Assembly: GCF_014212135.1 (NCBI RefSeq)
Contig: NZ_JACJVQ010000005.1
Coordinates: forward strand, 449,702-513,701
Length of the DNA stretch: 64,000 bases
From: Cohnella thailandensis
Lineage (GTDB): Bacteria > Bacillota > Bacilli > Paenibacillales > Paenibacillaceae
Direction: 5' to 3'
Part shown: positions 1 to 9,034 of the stretch, one piece after another
Layout: each line of letters begins with the position of its first letter
How positions within the stretch are numbered: the stretch's first letter is position 1
Program-made: the position numbers and the translations under genes
Notes under the pieces: generated by a model
Database searches by the model: none
What the model was told of the DNA's origin: nothing
The model's input: only the letters and a program-made list of their open reading frames with translations

Positions 1-2
1 GC

Positions 3-1136
3 GCAAGCAACCCGGGGGATACCCAAGGCAGCCTGCACAAGTATTCCGGCCCGGTCAAAGTGAAGACGCTGGAACAGACCCGGGTCGAGGAGCAGAGCTC
101 GCCCAGCATCGTTAACGTGAAGACGATCCAGAACACCGAATATGTCGCGCTTGGAGATGTGGCCAGGGCGATAGGCTTTCACGCCAAATGGCTGAATGAC
201 GGGCATTACGGAATCGGCGACAACGACGCCGCTTGGAAATTCAAGCCCGGAGCCAGCACGGTCCAGAAAGGAGACGACAAGATCGAGCTGCCGGCTCCGA
301 CGATTCAGGAGAGCAATCGCCTTTACGTGCCGGTGCGCGGGCTTCAAAAGCTGTTCGGCGACGTAGCGGCCTTCCGGGCGGATTCGAAGACGGTTTCTTT
401 CTACCCGGTTACGGACCAGATTCTCGGTAAAGGAATCAGGTCGCAGGCGGTTAGCCCGCGCGAAGCGGCCCAATCCCAAGGCCTTCATGGATTGGATGCC
501 GGCGGCAGCCTTTCGGGAGACGGCGGCTTAGGAGACGGGGGCTTGGGCGGGGGAAGCTTGGGCGGCGGAGGTTTGAGTTACGGAGGCTCAAGCGCCAACG
601 ACGGCACGGGCTCCATTAACGGCATAGGCCCCAATGACGGCATCGGCTCCAATACTGGGACGAGTCCCAATAGCGGCGTCGGCCCCAATAACGGTACGAG
701 CGCCGGCATAAGAGCCCATTCCGGCTCAAGCAGCCAGGAAGCAGACGAGCTGATCTCGGAAGCCAAGAAGTATTTGGGTGTCAAATACGACTTTGGAGCC
801 GGAGAGTACTCGGATACGGGCAAATTCGATTGTTCGTCCTTCGTCCAGCTGCTATACGGCAAGCATGGCGTCTCGATGCCCCGCGTCGCAAGGGATCAAG
901 CCGAGCTGGGAAGAACGGTATCCCGCGAAAACCTGAAGAAGGGAGACCTTATGTACTTCTTCGTTCCGGGCCGGTTCAAGAGCGACGAAACGGTGGGACA
1001 CGTCACCATCTACATGGGCGACGGCAACATGATTCACGCCAGCCCGAAGCCGGAGGACGGAGTTCAGATCACGCCGATCGACAAGCCTTATTGGGCGAGA
1101 ACGTTCCTCTTCGCGAAGAGAGTGCTTCCGGACTGA
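3..1136 (+). CDS. C40 family (NlpC/P60) cell-wall peptidase, 5' end outside window
   Basis: The frame is open to the window edge, so the true start lies upstream and only the C-terminal part is seen. It begins with a copper-amine-oxidase-N-like fold (the stretch with YVALGDVARAIGF and LYVPVRGLQKLFG), a domain common in Paenibacillus wall proteins. A Gly/Asn/Ser-rich linker of about 75 residues (nt 490-720) follows, then an NlpC/P60 domain. The catalytic Cys is in FDCSSFVQLLYG (codon at 831) and the His in GHVTIYMGDG (about 999). The family cleaves gamma-D-Glu-diamino acid bonds in peptidoglycan peptides. The protein is presumably exported, but its signal peptide would lie upstream of the window. 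A hairpin follows the stop codon. Confidence 0.88.
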   Translation, partial: ASNPGDTQGSLHKYSGPVKVKTLEQTRVEEQSSPSIVNVKTIQNTEYVALGDVARAIGFHAKWLNDGHYGIGDNDAAWKFKPGASTVQKGDDKIELPAPTIQESNRLYVPVRGLQKLFGDVAAFRADSKTVSFYPVTDQILGKGIRSQAVSPREAAQSQGLHGLDAGGSLSGDGGLGDGGLGGGSLGGGGLSYGGSSANDGTGSINGIGPNDGIGSNTGTSPNSGVGPNNGTSAGIRAHSGSSSQEADELISEAKKYLGVKYDFGAGEYSDTGKFDCSSFVQLLYGKHGVSMPRVARDQAELGRTVSRENLKKGDLMYFFVPGRFKSDETVGHVTIYMGDGNMIHASPKPEDGVQITPIDKPYWARTFLFAKRVLPD

Positions 1137-1140
1137 CAAA

Positions 1141-1182
1141 GAGCTATTCCTTCGATTCGACCGATGATCGAGGGAATAGCTC
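1141..1182. terminator. Bidirectional hairpin between convergent genes
   Basis: GAGCTATTCC pairs with GGAATAGCTC, and inner TTCGAT/ATCGAG pairs extend the stem. It lies in the gap between the NlpC/P60 gene and the convergent moaD-moaE gene. The U-run is weak, so efficiency is uncertain. Confidence 0.6.
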
Positions 1183-1221
1183 CTTATCGTTTGCGTCTAG
1201 GATTCGATTAGGCCTAAGTCT

Positions 1222-1956
1222 TCATTCGAGGGGGGCGAGAGGATTCCAAGGCCCCAACTGATGCCCCTTCCATTCCGTGCCGTCCTCGTATACTTCTTTC
1301 TTCCAGATCGGAACGGTCTGCTTCAACCGATCGATCGCATACCGGCTCGCCGAGTAAGCGTCGGCCCGGTGAGCGGAGGATACGCCGATGATGACGCTCG
1401 CTTCGCCGATATCGACGCGCCCGATGCGATGATGGATCGAGACCAGCGAGCCCGGCCAGCGCTCGGCGATCTCGTCACCGATCGCCTTCATCGACTGAAG
1501 GGCCATGGGAACGTAGGCCTCGTACTCGAGCGTCATCGTTCGAGATCCGGCCGTCCATTCCCTTGTCGTTCCTATGAATAAAAGCAAAGCGCCATGATCG
1601 GGGTGGGCGACAAGGCGTTGTACCGCGTCCGCCCGGAGAACTTCCTCGGTGATCGAATAACGCTCGCCTTCCGTCCCGCCCGGCGAGGGGACTTCTTCGG
1701 CGCCCGACCCGCCCGATACCGGAGGCAGCAATGCGAGCTCGTCGGTAGCCCGAAGCTCGGCTTCGTCGCCGGCGAACGTCTGGTTGCATGCCATGAACGA
1801 GACGGCGATCAGCTCCGCGTGCTCGGGATAAAGCCGCTTCAGCCGATCCTTCAGTTCCGCCGCCGTCAGCGTCTCTTCCGCATATTCTAGGCTGAGGGAT
1901 CTCGTCTGAAGACGCTCGGCCAGTCCTGCGAACAAGGTGATTTTCCACATCTGCAT
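1222..1956 (-). CDS. Fused molybdopterin synthase, MoaD-MoaE
   Basis: This 244-residue protein joins both subunits of molybdopterin synthase, which adds dithiolene sulfur to cyclic pyranopterin monophosphate. Residues 1-83 are MoaD-like (ubiquitin fold) and end in PPVSGG, matching the Gly-Gly C-terminus that must be free for thiocarboxylation. A short Gly/Pro/Glu linker follows. Residues from about 100 are MoaE-like, with LLFIGTTREWTAG, VSIHHRIGRVDIGE and the catalytic-lysine region PIWKKEVYEDG. Separate moaD and moaE genes are the norm; fusions are known, for example mycobacterial MoaX, which is cut after the Gly-Gly. It is divergent from moaA, which supplies the precursor pathway. Confidence 0.9.
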   Translation of the reverse strand: MQMWKITLFAGLAERLQTRSLSLEYAEETLTAAELKDRLKRLYPEHAELIAVSFMACNQTFAGDEAELRATDELALLPPVSGGSGAEEVPSPGGTEGERYSITEEVLRADAVQRLVAHPDHGALLLFIGTTREWTAGSRTMTLEYEAYVPMALQSMKAIGDEIAERWPGSLVSIHHRIGRVDIGEASVIIGVSSAHRADAYSASRYAIDRLKQTVPIWKKEVYEDGTEWKGHQLGPWNPLAPLE

Positions 1957-2081
1957 GCTCGTGCCCGTCCTTCCATTCCGTTAGGGAGATTTCCTAACAC
2001 AAGCATACCATAACGAGTGCGAAAATGTTATGCTAGGAAGAGGATAGCCGTGTCTCTAGGATGGCTCGAGGAGGGGTAGAC

Positions 2082-3089
2082 ATGCGGGAATTGATCGACA
2101 GATACGGGAGAAAACATACCTACTTGCGGATTTCGGTGACGGACCGATGCAATCTGCGTTGTCTATATTGCATGCCCGAAGAAGGCATGACGTTCATGGA
2201 CCAAAGCAAGCTCCTTAGCTTCGACGAGATCGCCGAGGTCGTGGAGACGGCAGCCGGGCTGGGAATCTCCAAGCTGAGAATCACGGGAGGCGAACCGCTT
2301 GTCCGGCCGAATCTCGACCAGTTGATCGGCAAGCTCTCCGCGATTGATGGAATCAAGGAGATCGCCCTGACGACCAACGGGCTGCTTCTCGCCTCGCAAG
2401 CCCAGAAACTGAAGGAGGCGGGCCTGAACCGGGTGAACATCAGTTTGGATACGCTCGATCCGTCCCGGTTCCGATTTATCGCCAGAAGAGGCGAGCTGAG
2501 AAAGGTGATGGAAGGCGTCGAGGCGGCAGCGAAGGCAGGCCTGACTCCCATCAAGCTGAATTGCGTGCTGCTGAAGGGCATCAACGAGGATGAAATCGCG
2601 GAATTCCTCAAAATGTCCTACGAGCAGCCCCTTCATATCCGATTTATCGAATATATGCCGATCGGCCATGACGATGCCGGCTGGAGAAACCATTACCTGC
2701 CGTTAAATCGCGTTCTCGAAGTTGCGGCCGCGCAGGGCTTCATCGTAGATTCGGCCGATTCCGAAGCGCCGCAGGGAAGCGGGCCTTCCGAGAATTGGCG
2801 CATCCGGGGCGGAGCCGGCACCTTCGGCTTGATCCATCCGATCAGCGACCATTTCTGCAAGAGCTGCAATCGGCTTCGGCTGACCGCCGACGGCAATATC
2901 AAGCCCTGCCTCTATTGGATGGACGAGCTGAACGTTCGGCCGGCGCTCGGTTCCAAGGAAGCGATGGACCGCTTGTTCCTTCGGGCGATGGATATCAAGC
3001 CGGAGAACCACGAGATGGCGGCGCTGCTGGCCGGAGAGGCTCAATCCCACGTTCCGACGGACCGGAGAATGTCTCAAATCGGAGGGTAA
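2082..3089 (+). CDS. moaA: GTP 3',8-cyclase MoaA
   Basis: This is the radical SAM enzyme for the first step of molybdenum cofactor synthesis, converting GTP to 3',8-cyclo-7,8-dihydro-GTP. The N-terminal cluster motif is CNLRCLYC (CX3CX2C). The second cluster site appears as CKSCNRLRLTADG...KPCLY. The protein ends in RRMSQIGG; the terminal Gly-Gly is typical and functionally important in MoaA. An in-frame ATG exists at 2061, but GAGGAGGGG sits just before the ATG at 2082, so 2082 is preferred (335 aa, close to family length). moaC and the other moa/moe genes are not in the window. It is divergent from the fused MoaD-MoaE gene. Confidence 0.95.
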   Translation: MRELIDRYGRKHTYLRISVTDRCNLRCLYCMPEEGMTFMDQSKLLSFDEIAEVVETAAGLGISKLRITGGEPLVRPNLDQLIGKLSAIDGIKEIALTTNGLLLASQAQKLKEAGLNRVNISLDTLDPSRFRFIARRGELRKVMEGVEAAAKAGLTPIKLNCVLLKGINEDEIAEFLKMSYEQPLHIRFIEYMPIGHDDAGWRNHYLPLNRVLEVAAAQGFIVDSADSEAPQGSGPSENWRIRGGAGTFGLIHPISDHFCKSCNRLRLTADGNIKPCLYWMDELNVRPALGSKEAMDRLFLRAMDIKPENHEMAALLAGEAQSHVPTDRRMSQIGG

Positions 3090-3152
3090 GCCGCTTATTC
3101 ACGTCATAGAATGGGAAGCAAGCAGCCCGACGGGCGCTTGCAGGAGGTTGAG

Positions 3153-4595
3153 ATGAGCGATAGCACAGGCACGTTGACCTTGATCCATACGAATGATATT
3201 CATAGCCATTTCGAAGAAGCATTTCGAATAGCGGCTTATATACGTGAAATAAAGGAAAGATGCCCGTCGGACGATCTTCTGCTCTTGGATTGCGGCGACT
3301 TCCTGGATAGGGCCCGCATGGAAACGGAAGGAACGAACGGCGGCGCCAACCGCGCGCTTCTCGATTATCTGGAGTACGATGCGGTCGGCATGGGCAACAA
3401 CGAAGGCTTGTCCTACACGAGGGAGCAGCTTGACGAGCTGTTCGCGGGGGCACCGTATCCGGTCGTCTGCGCCAATTTGATCGTAACCGGGACGGGAACC
3501 CATCCGGAATGGATGAAGCCCTACGCGATTATCGAGAGAGCGGGCTTGAGAGTCGCCCTCCTCGGGCTCACCGCCGCGTTCGGGGACTTCTACGAGCTCT
3601 TGGGATGGACGGCGACCGATCCCCTTCAGGCGGCGGAACGATATGTTCCGGAGCTGAGGCGACAGGCGGATCTCGTCGTGGTTCTCTCTCATCTCGGACT
3701 TAAGCACGACGAGCGAATGGCCTCGTCTGTCGATGGGATCGACCTCATACTCGGAGCCCATACCCATCATCTGCTCGAAGTGCCGCTAAGAGTCGGGAAT
3801 ACCATGATCTGCGCGGCAGGCAAGTTCGGAAGGTACGTCGGAACGGTAACGGTCCGCAGGGATTCCGCCAGCGGAGCCCTTCGGATCGAGGGAAGCGCCG
3901 ATCCGACCGAAGCTTACCCGGCCGATCCGGCCGCGGCCGGTCTCATCGAGGAATACAGGAAGCGGGCTATCGCCGCCATGAGCGGCACGATCGCGACGCT
4001 GGCGGAGCCGCTGGACCTGCGCGAGGACAAGGAGTCTCCGCTTGGAACCTTGCTCGCCGCCGCGGTCCGCCGCGCGACGGGGGCGCGGATCGGGCTGGTC
4101 AATTCGGGACAGCTGCTCGGGGGGTTCCCGGCAGGTCCCGTCACCGAGCTGGACGTCCATTCCGTCTGCCCTTCTCCCATCAATCCCTGCCTGATTTTGC
4201 TGAAAGGCTCTCGTCTTAAAGAGGCGCTCGAGGAGAGCCTGCTTCCCGAGTTCATCGGCTTCGAATTTCAAGGCTTCGGCTTCCGCGGCCGCGTTCTAGG
4301 AACGTTAAGCGTGGACGGAATCGAATGGGTGATCGACGAGTCGAAGCCGCCCCGGGAGAAGGTCGTCAGCGTCATCGTCGACGGCGAGCCTCTGGACGAG
4401 AACGCCGAATACGCGATAGGAACGCTGGATATGTTTACTTTCGGGATCGGCTATCTCGGACTGAAGGAAGGGCGCGTGCTGAACTATTTTCTTCCGGAAT
4501 TTATCCGGGACGTCCTCGCCGAAGCGCTCCGCGACGAGTCCGCGTTACGGGACTGCAGACGCTTGCGAAGGCACCCGGTATCGGTTATCGGGTAG
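3153..4595 (+). CDS. 5'-nucleotidase-like metallophosphatase (YunD type)
   Basis: This is a two-domain UshA/5'-nucleotidase family protein of 480 aa. The metallophosphoesterase motifs appear in order: LIHTNDIHSHF near the N-terminus, LLDCGDFLDRA, VGMGNNEG, and DLILGAHTHH. The C-terminal 5'-nucleotidase domain follows (from about residue 280). No signal peptide is visible, so it is probably cytoplasmic like B. subtilis YunD. It likely hydrolyses nucleotides or other phosphoesters, but the substrate cannot be read from sequence. The start at 3153 follows AGGAGGT; an upstream in-frame ATG at 3111 lacks a ribosome binding site. It lies 63 bp after moaA and could be read from the same transcript. 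Confidence 0.85.
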   Translation: MSDSTGTLTLIHTNDIHSHFEEAFRIAAYIREIKERCPSDDLLLLDCGDFLDRARMETEGTNGGANRALLDYLEYDAVGMGNNEGLSYTREQLDELFAGAPYPVVCANLIVTGTGTHPEWMKPYAIIERAGLRVALLGLTAAFGDFYELLGWTATDPLQAAERYVPELRRQADLVVVLSHLGLKHDERMASSVDGIDLILGAHTHHLLEVPLRVGNTMICAAGKFGRYVGTVTVRRDSASGALRIEGSADPTEAYPADPAAAGLIEEYRKRAIAAMSGTIATLAEPLDLREDKESPLGTLLAAAVRRATGARIGLVNSGQLLGGFPAGPVTELDVHSVCPSPINPCLILLKGSRLKEALEESLLPEFIGFEFQGFGFRGRVLGTLSVDGIEWVIDESKPPREKVVSVIVDGEPLDENAEYAIGTLDMFTFGIGYLGLKEGRVLNYFLPEFIRDVLAEALRDESALRDCRRLRRHPVSVIG

Positions 4596-4627
4596 GATGG
4601 ATACAGGCGATCTTCTTGACGGAATAT

Positions 4628-4680
4628 AAAGAGTTCTCTACGGTCTTGGGATGAACGAAGATCATGGAGAGCTCTTTTTT
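4628..4680 (+). terminator. Intrinsic terminator after the metallophosphatase
   Basis: AAAGAGTTCTC pairs with GAGAGCTCTTT (one G-U pair), with a loop of about 27 nt and a T6 run. Confidence 0.65.
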
Positions 4681-4834
4681 ATTCGGAAATTCGATCATTT
4701 TCTTCATGAAAATGACGAATTGTGTCGTTTTACGATGAAATATCTTGTACTAATCTTCCAAATCTCTTAAATTAATCATAGGGAGATTTTAGGAAAGACG
4801 AACCATTCATCTAAGAGAGGGGGACTCGTTACGA

Positions 4835-5935
4835 ATGCGCATGATGCCGATCTCCTCGATACTTCCCGGCATGAAGCTGGGAAAGAGGATCTATTCCGAT
4901 GAGGGCATCGTGCTGTTGGCAGAAGGAGTCGAGCTTACGGGGAACCTGCTGCGCAGGCTTAGCGAGAAGGGCATTCATTATCTGTACGTGCAAGACCCTC
5001 GGACGGAAGGAATCGAAGCCCCGGAGCTGCTTAGCGAGGAGACGAGCCGGCGGGCTCTCCAAACGCTGCGCTCGGTATTCCGTGATCTGGTGGACCTCCC
5101 GGGCAAGCGCCATACGGGGACCTACCCTTATGTCGGCAAGACCGTGCGCCAGCTCATGCATCACGTACTGGACGACCTTCAACGCAACAGAGACGCTCTC
5201 ATCATGCTGATGAACATGCATACGGTCGACCATTACCTCTACATGCATTCATTGAACGTATGCGTCTATACGGTGCTTCTCGGCATGGCGCATGGATATG
5301 GCTCGGATGAGCTGATGACAATAGGTCTCGGGGCGCTGCTGCACGACATCGGCAAAACCCAGATCTCGATGAACGTGCTGATGAAGCCGGGGCGCCTGAC
5401 TCCGGAAGAATACGACGAGATGAAGAGGCACGCGGAGAGAGGGTATTACCTCCTCAAGGACGAACCGAACATTCCGTTGATCGTGGCCCATTGCGCGTAC
5501 CAACATCACGAGAGATTAAACGGAACAGGATACCCAAGAGGACTTAAAAGTTACGAGATTCACGAATACGCGAAGTGGATCGGGATCGTGGATTCCTACG
5601 ACGCGATGACGAGCCATCGCATCTATAAGGATCCGCTGCTTCCCCATCAAGCGATCGAAACGCTCTATGCGGGAAGCGGCACCTTGTACGACACCTCGAT
5701 GTTAAAAATTTTCCGGGACAAGGTGGCGATTTATCCGGTCGGCATCAGCGTGATTCTAAGCACGGGACAGACGGCGATCGTGGTCGATATCAACTCGGCC
5801 AGCGTTCATCGCCCTATCGTTCGAGTGATTACCGACGAGAACGGAGCCGACCTTAAGGTCCCTTACGATCTGGATCTGTCCAAGCATCTGTCGGTGATGA
5901 TCTCGAAGATCGATGCGGGTCCATCGGACCGATAG
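4835..5935 (+). CDS. HD-GYP domain protein, probable cyclic-di-nucleotide phosphodiesterase
   Basis: This 366-aa protein has an N-terminal module of about 110 residues and a C-terminal HD-GYP domain. The metal-binding HD motif is in GALLHDIGKTQIS (about residue 170). The signature HHERLNGTGYPRGL is near residue 225 and is followed by DSYDAMTSHRIYK. All family hallmark residues are present, so it should be an active c-di-GMP (or related) phosphodiesterase. No membrane segment or sensor domain is recognisable. GAGAGGGGG lies 12 nt before the ATG; Met3 and Met4 are alternative starts. It is monocistronic, with terminators on both sides. Confidence 0.88.
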   Translation: MRMMPISSILPGMKLGKRIYSDEGIVLLAEGVELTGNLLRRLSEKGIHYLYVQDPRTEGIEAPELLSEETSRRALQTLRSVFRDLVDLPGKRHTGTYPYVGKTVRQLMHHVLDDLQRNRDALIMLMNMHTVDHYLYMHSLNVCVYTVLLGMAHGYGSDELMTIGLGALLHDIGKTQISMNVLMKPGRLTPEEYDEMKRHAERGYYLLKDEPNIPLIVAHCAYQHHERLNGTGYPRGLKSYEIHEYAKWIGIVDSYDAMTSHRIYKDPLLPHQAIETLYAGSGTLYDTSMLKIFRDKVAIYPVGISVILSTGQTAIVVDINSASVHRPIVRVITDENGADLKVPYDLDLSKHLSVMISKIDAGPSDR

Positions 5936-5945
5936 ACGGGGAAAC

Positions 5946-5981
5946 GAAGCTTCCGGGATAGGCGATCCCGGGGCTTTTGTT
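5946..5981 (+). terminator. Intrinsic terminator after the HD-GYP gene
   Basis: AAGC plus CCGGGAT pairs with ATCCCGG plus GCTT around a 5-nt loop. TTTTGTTT follows. Confidence 0.7.
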
Positions 5982-6047
5982 TGATTTCCCGCGATACGAC
6001 AAGTACAATAGGCTATATATTCAGACATGAGAACAGGAGTACTTGCC

Positions 6048-7202
6048 ATGCACGGCTTTACCGCACCGAACTTGCGCCCGCGCTTCGCGCCGCCTTCCGA
6101 TCTGACGCCTCTGACGCCCGAATACGATCCTTGGGATCCGATTCGTTCGCTTCAGCGTTACGGACGGCACGCGCTGACGAGCGTCGAGTTCACCGTCACC
6201 CACCTGTGCAACATGCGCTGCGAGCATTGCGCGGTCGGCGACAGCTTGACGATGACGGAATCGCCTCACCTTCCGATGGATCTGATATTCCGTCGACTGG
6301 ATGAAGTCGAGAAATTGGAGACCATAAGCTTAACCGGAGGAGAACCGACCTTCCGCGAGGAGACGGTACGCGAGATTCTGCTCCCGCTGCTGAAGTACGC
6401 CCGTTCCCGGGGAATCCGGTCGCAGCTGAACTCCAACGTTACGTTGGATTATTCCCGTTACGAGATCATCGCTCCTTATTTGGACGTGATGCACATCTCG
6501 TTCAATTATACGGAGGCTTCCGACTTCCACCAGGTCGGATTCGCGCGTTCCGGCCGTTCCGTCAGCGCGAACGCGACGGCGCGTCTTTACGAACGGATGA
6601 TGGAGAACGCCCTCCGCCTGTCGAATGATGGCGTCTTCGTGTCGGCCGAATCGATGATCAATTACAGAACCCACGACAAAATGAACGAGATCCATAAGCT
6701 CATCGTGGAGATGGGCTGCCAGCGGCACGAGGTTCATCCGATGTATCCGAGCTCGTTCGCGTCGAATCTTCCCGTTATCACGCGGGAGCAGATGATGGAC
6801 AGCATAAATTCCCTGCTCGATAGCCGGGATCCGAACGTTTGGATGCTGTTCGGCACGCTGCCGTTCTTCGCTTGCGGGTCCGACGAACGGGAGCTGGCGT
6901 TGGTCAAGCGGCTAGCGGCCGAACCGAACGTCACGGTCCGCAACGATCCGGACGGCCGTAACCGGGTGAACGTGAACCTGTTCAGCGGCGACGTTTACGT
7001 AACGGATTTCGCGGCGATTCCGCCGTTCGGCAATGTCAAGAGCGAGAAGCTGGATGACGTCTTCGCCAAATGGCAGGATCATTCGCTGCAGAAGAAGGTC
7101 GATTGCCACTGCCCTTCCGCGGGATGCTGCGGTCCTAATCTCCTCGTATCGGATATGTACTTCAAGGAAGTCGATTTTACCCGTCGCCGTTCCTTGATTT
7201 AA
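6048..7202 (+). CDS. yfkAB: Radical SAM protein, YfkAB family
   Basis: This 384-aa radical SAM protein has the [4Fe-4S]-SAM motif CNMRCEHC at about residue 54 and the SAM-binding SLTGGEPTF. A Cys-rich C-terminal motif, CHCPSAGCCGPN, defines the CxCxxxxC family typified by B. subtilis YfkAB. The extra cysteines probably bind a second iron-sulfur cluster, as in SPASM-type maturases (inference). The substrate is unknown. Its N-terminal neighbour sequence EYDPWDPIRSL is typical of the family. The ATG at 6048 has AGGAG 9 nt upstream; the in-frame ATG at 6027 has none. It is a lone gene between a terminator and a weakly linked transporter gene. Confidence 0.85.
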   Translation: MHGFTAPNLRPRFAPPSDLTPLTPEYDPWDPIRSLQRYGRHALTSVEFTVTHLCNMRCEHCAVGDSLTMTESPHLPMDLIFRRLDEVEKLETISLTGGEPTFREETVREILLPLLKYARSRGIRSQLNSNVTLDYSRYEIIAPYLDVMHISFNYTEASDFHQVGFARSGRSVSANATARLYERMMENALRLSNDGVFVSAESMINYRTHDKMNEIHKLIVEMGCQRHEVHPMYPSSFASNLPVITREQMMDSINSLLDSRDPNVWMLFGTLPFFACGSDERELALVKRLAAEPNVTVRNDPDGRNRVNVNLFSGDVYVTDFAAIPPFGNVKSEKLDDVFAKWQDHSLQKKVDCHCPSAGCCGPNLLVSDMYFKEVDFTRRRSLI

Positions 7203-7268
7203 CCGTCATTCTATCGGTTATCTAGAGGATGGAGCGGGATTACCTATATTGAAGGGGTAGTTGCTACT

Positions 7269-8672
7269 TTGCATACGGAATTCATATGGAGTTCTATCTT
7301 CTGGAATTTGCTTATCGTTCTGATCCTCGTGTTTCTGAACGGTTTTTTTGTCGCCGCCGAATTCGCGCTTGTCAAGGTACGCCAGAGCCGGCTTACCCAA
7401 CTGGTCAACGAAGGCAACGGCAGGGCGAAATACGCGCTTAAGGTAAACCGCAAGCTGGACGTTTATCTGTCCGCTACCCAGCTTGGGATTACGCTCGCGT
7501 CGCTCGGACTTGGCTGGGTGGGCGAGCCGGCGATCGCGGAGCTGATCGTGGAGCCCTTGATGGCTCAGATGAACGTCACCGATGAGACGGTTATCCATTC
7601 GGTATCGGCTATCATCGCCTTTGTCGTGATTACGTTCCTGCATATCGTTCTCGGAGAGCTGGCGCCGAAGTCTCTCGCCATTCAGAAGTCGGAAGGCGTG
7701 TCCCTATGGCTGAGCTGGCCTCTGCTTATGTTCTATCGCGTGTTCCTTCCCGCGATCTGGCTGCTGAACGGCGCGGCCAATCTGCTGCTTAGAGCGATCG
7801 GGGTGCAACCTGCGGGCGAGCATGAGGTTCACACCGAAGAAGAAATCCGCATCCTGATGAACGAAAGCGCGAAAAGCGGCATCATCGACAAGGAAGAGAT
7901 GACGCTGTTCGATAACGTCTTCGAATTCGCCGACCGCGTCGCTCGCGAGGTTATGCTTCCCCGGACGGATATGGACTGCATGTTCACGAATCAATCCATG
8001 AGGGAGAACATGAAAGTCGCCTATGCGACGAAGCATACCCGTTACCCTCTCGCGGTCGACGACAAGGATCAGATTATCGGCTTCATCCATATTACCGACC
8101 TGCTCACGGCCGATCCCGACGAGGAGCACGACCTGCGGGAATTCATGCGTCCGATCCTTAGCGTTCCGGAATCGATGGAGATCAGCAAGGTGCTGAAGCT
8201 GATGCAGAAGCGCAAGTCCCAGCTGGCCATCGTGATCGACGAATACGGCGGCACGGCGGGGATGCTGACCGCCGAGACGATTCTGGAGGAGATCGTCGGC
8301 GAGATTCACGACGAATTCGACAACGAGCCTCCGAGCATCGTAACCAAAGGCGATATTACGTCGGTAGAGGGGCGCATGCTGATCGAGGATATCAACGATC
8401 TGTTCGGCCTCGATATCGACGACGAAGAGGTCGATTCCATCGGCGGCTGGCTGTTCCGCAACCTGGAGGGCAACATCTCCAAGGGGCAGAAATGGTTTCA
8501 TGGCGGCTACGTATTCGAGATCGCCCACACCGAGCGTCTCCGGGTTCTGCGCGTGCATATCTATAAGCAGAAGCTCGCCGTAACGGAAGAACCGCAGGAT
8601 AAAGAAGAGGCGCGCAAGGAGAAAAGAAGGCTCTTCAAGTCTTCGTCCGAGCCTGCTCCTTCGGAAGAATAA
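7269..8672 (+). CDS. CNNM/CBS-domain transporter (hemolysin-C/CorC family)
   Basis: This 467-aa integral membrane protein has an N-terminal CNNM (DUF21) domain with about four hydrophobic segments in the first 170 residues, including NGFFVAAEFALVKVRQSR and FLHIVLGELAPKSLAIQ. A paired CBS domain follows (PRTDMDCMF through IVIDEYGGTAGMLT), then a C-terminal CorC_HlyC domain and a charged tail. The family exports Mg2+ or Co2+, or confers resistance to them. Transport of Mg2+ is the likely job; 'hemolysin' is a historical label. Translation starts at TTG 7269, 8 nt after GAAGGGG. A strong terminator follows. Confidence 0.88.
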   Translation: MHTEFIWSSIFWNLLIVLILVFLNGFFVAAEFALVKVRQSRLTQLVNEGNGRAKYALKVNRKLDVYLSATQLGITLASLGLGWVGEPAIAELIVEPLMAQMNVTDETVIHSVSAIIAFVVITFLHIVLGELAPKSLAIQKSEGVSLWLSWPLLMFYRVFLPAIWLLNGAANLLLRAIGVQPAGEHEVHTEEEIRILMNESAKSGIIDKEEMTLFDNVFEFADRVAREVMLPRTDMDCMFTNQSMRENMKVAYATKHTRYPLAVDDKDQIIGFIHITDLLTADPDEEHDLREFMRPILSVPESMEISKVLKLMQKRKSQLAIVIDEYGGTAGMLTAETILEEIVGEIHDEFDNEPPSIVTKGDITSVEGRMLIEDINDLFGLDIDDEEVDSIGGWLFRNLEGNISKGQKWFHGGYVFEIAHTERLRVLRVHIYKQKLAVTEEPQDKEEARKEKRRLFKSSSEPAPSEE

Positions 8673-8686
8673 CCTATTTTTTGCAG

Positions 8687-8717
8687 AAACGAACGCGGAC
8701 TGGCGTTCGTTTTTTTA
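8687..8717 (+). terminator. Intrinsic terminator after the CNNM gene
   Basis: A perfect 10-bp stem, AAACGAACGC with GCGTTCGTTT, has a 6-nt loop and a T run. Confidence 0.85.
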
Positions 8718-8809
8718 ATTGGCGCAGGTAACAAGTTTCGGCTAACTTCCACATATACGTAGAACATGTGCCTATTCCGACCGAACCCGGAATGCGAGGA
8801 GGAGAGCCG

Positions 8810-9031
8810 ATGTACGACAATCAATGGAGAGAGTGGAAGCCGTACGTCAGTCCGTTGGACCCCTGTCCGCCGATGAGGATCAAGAGATACGTGGTGCCGC
8901 CCAATCAATATATCCCTTTTCAGCCGATGAATCTTCCGCAATTCCCGCTTAACGAAGCCCTGTTCAGAGGGACCCTGTGGCCGGCGCTTTATAGTCCGTA
9001 TCCCTCGAGACGCGCGACCAAAGGAGGCTAA
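8810..9031 (+). CDS. cotJA: Spore coat-associated protein CotJA
   Basis: This small Pro-rich protein (73 aa) carries the CotJA core: YVSPLDPCPPMRIKRYVVPP, FQPMNLPQFPLNEALFRG and TLWPALYSPYP. It is the first gene of a cotJABC operon. In Bacillus the cotJ products are spore coat components made in the mother cell under sigma-E, and CotJA is needed for CotJC assembly. The ATG at 8810 follows GAGGAGGAG; a longer frame from GTG 8768 would add a 14-residue leader without a ribosome binding site. The gap to cotJB is 3 bp. Confidence 0.9.
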   Translation: MYDNQWREWKPYVSPLDPCPPMRIKRYVVPPNQYIPFQPMNLPQFPLNEALFRGTLWPALYSPYPSRRATKGG

Positions 9032-9034
9032 ACG

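Noticed and set aside
578-862. Minus-strand open frame inside the NlpC/P60 gene
   Set aside because: It is a Pro/Leu-rich shadow of the Gly/Asn-rich linker with no translation signals.
1981-2036. Inverted repeats (TTAGG/CCTAA and CATAAC/GTTATG) between moaD-moaE and moaA as a molybdate operator
   Set aside because: Arms are only five to six bases and imperfect, and no regulator is nearby. Too weak to call.
8731-8765. Sigma-E/K promoter for cotJA (CATATACG)
   Set aside because: It matches the -10 at only six of eight positions, and no -35 occurs at correct spacing. Expected from biology, but not supported enough to list.
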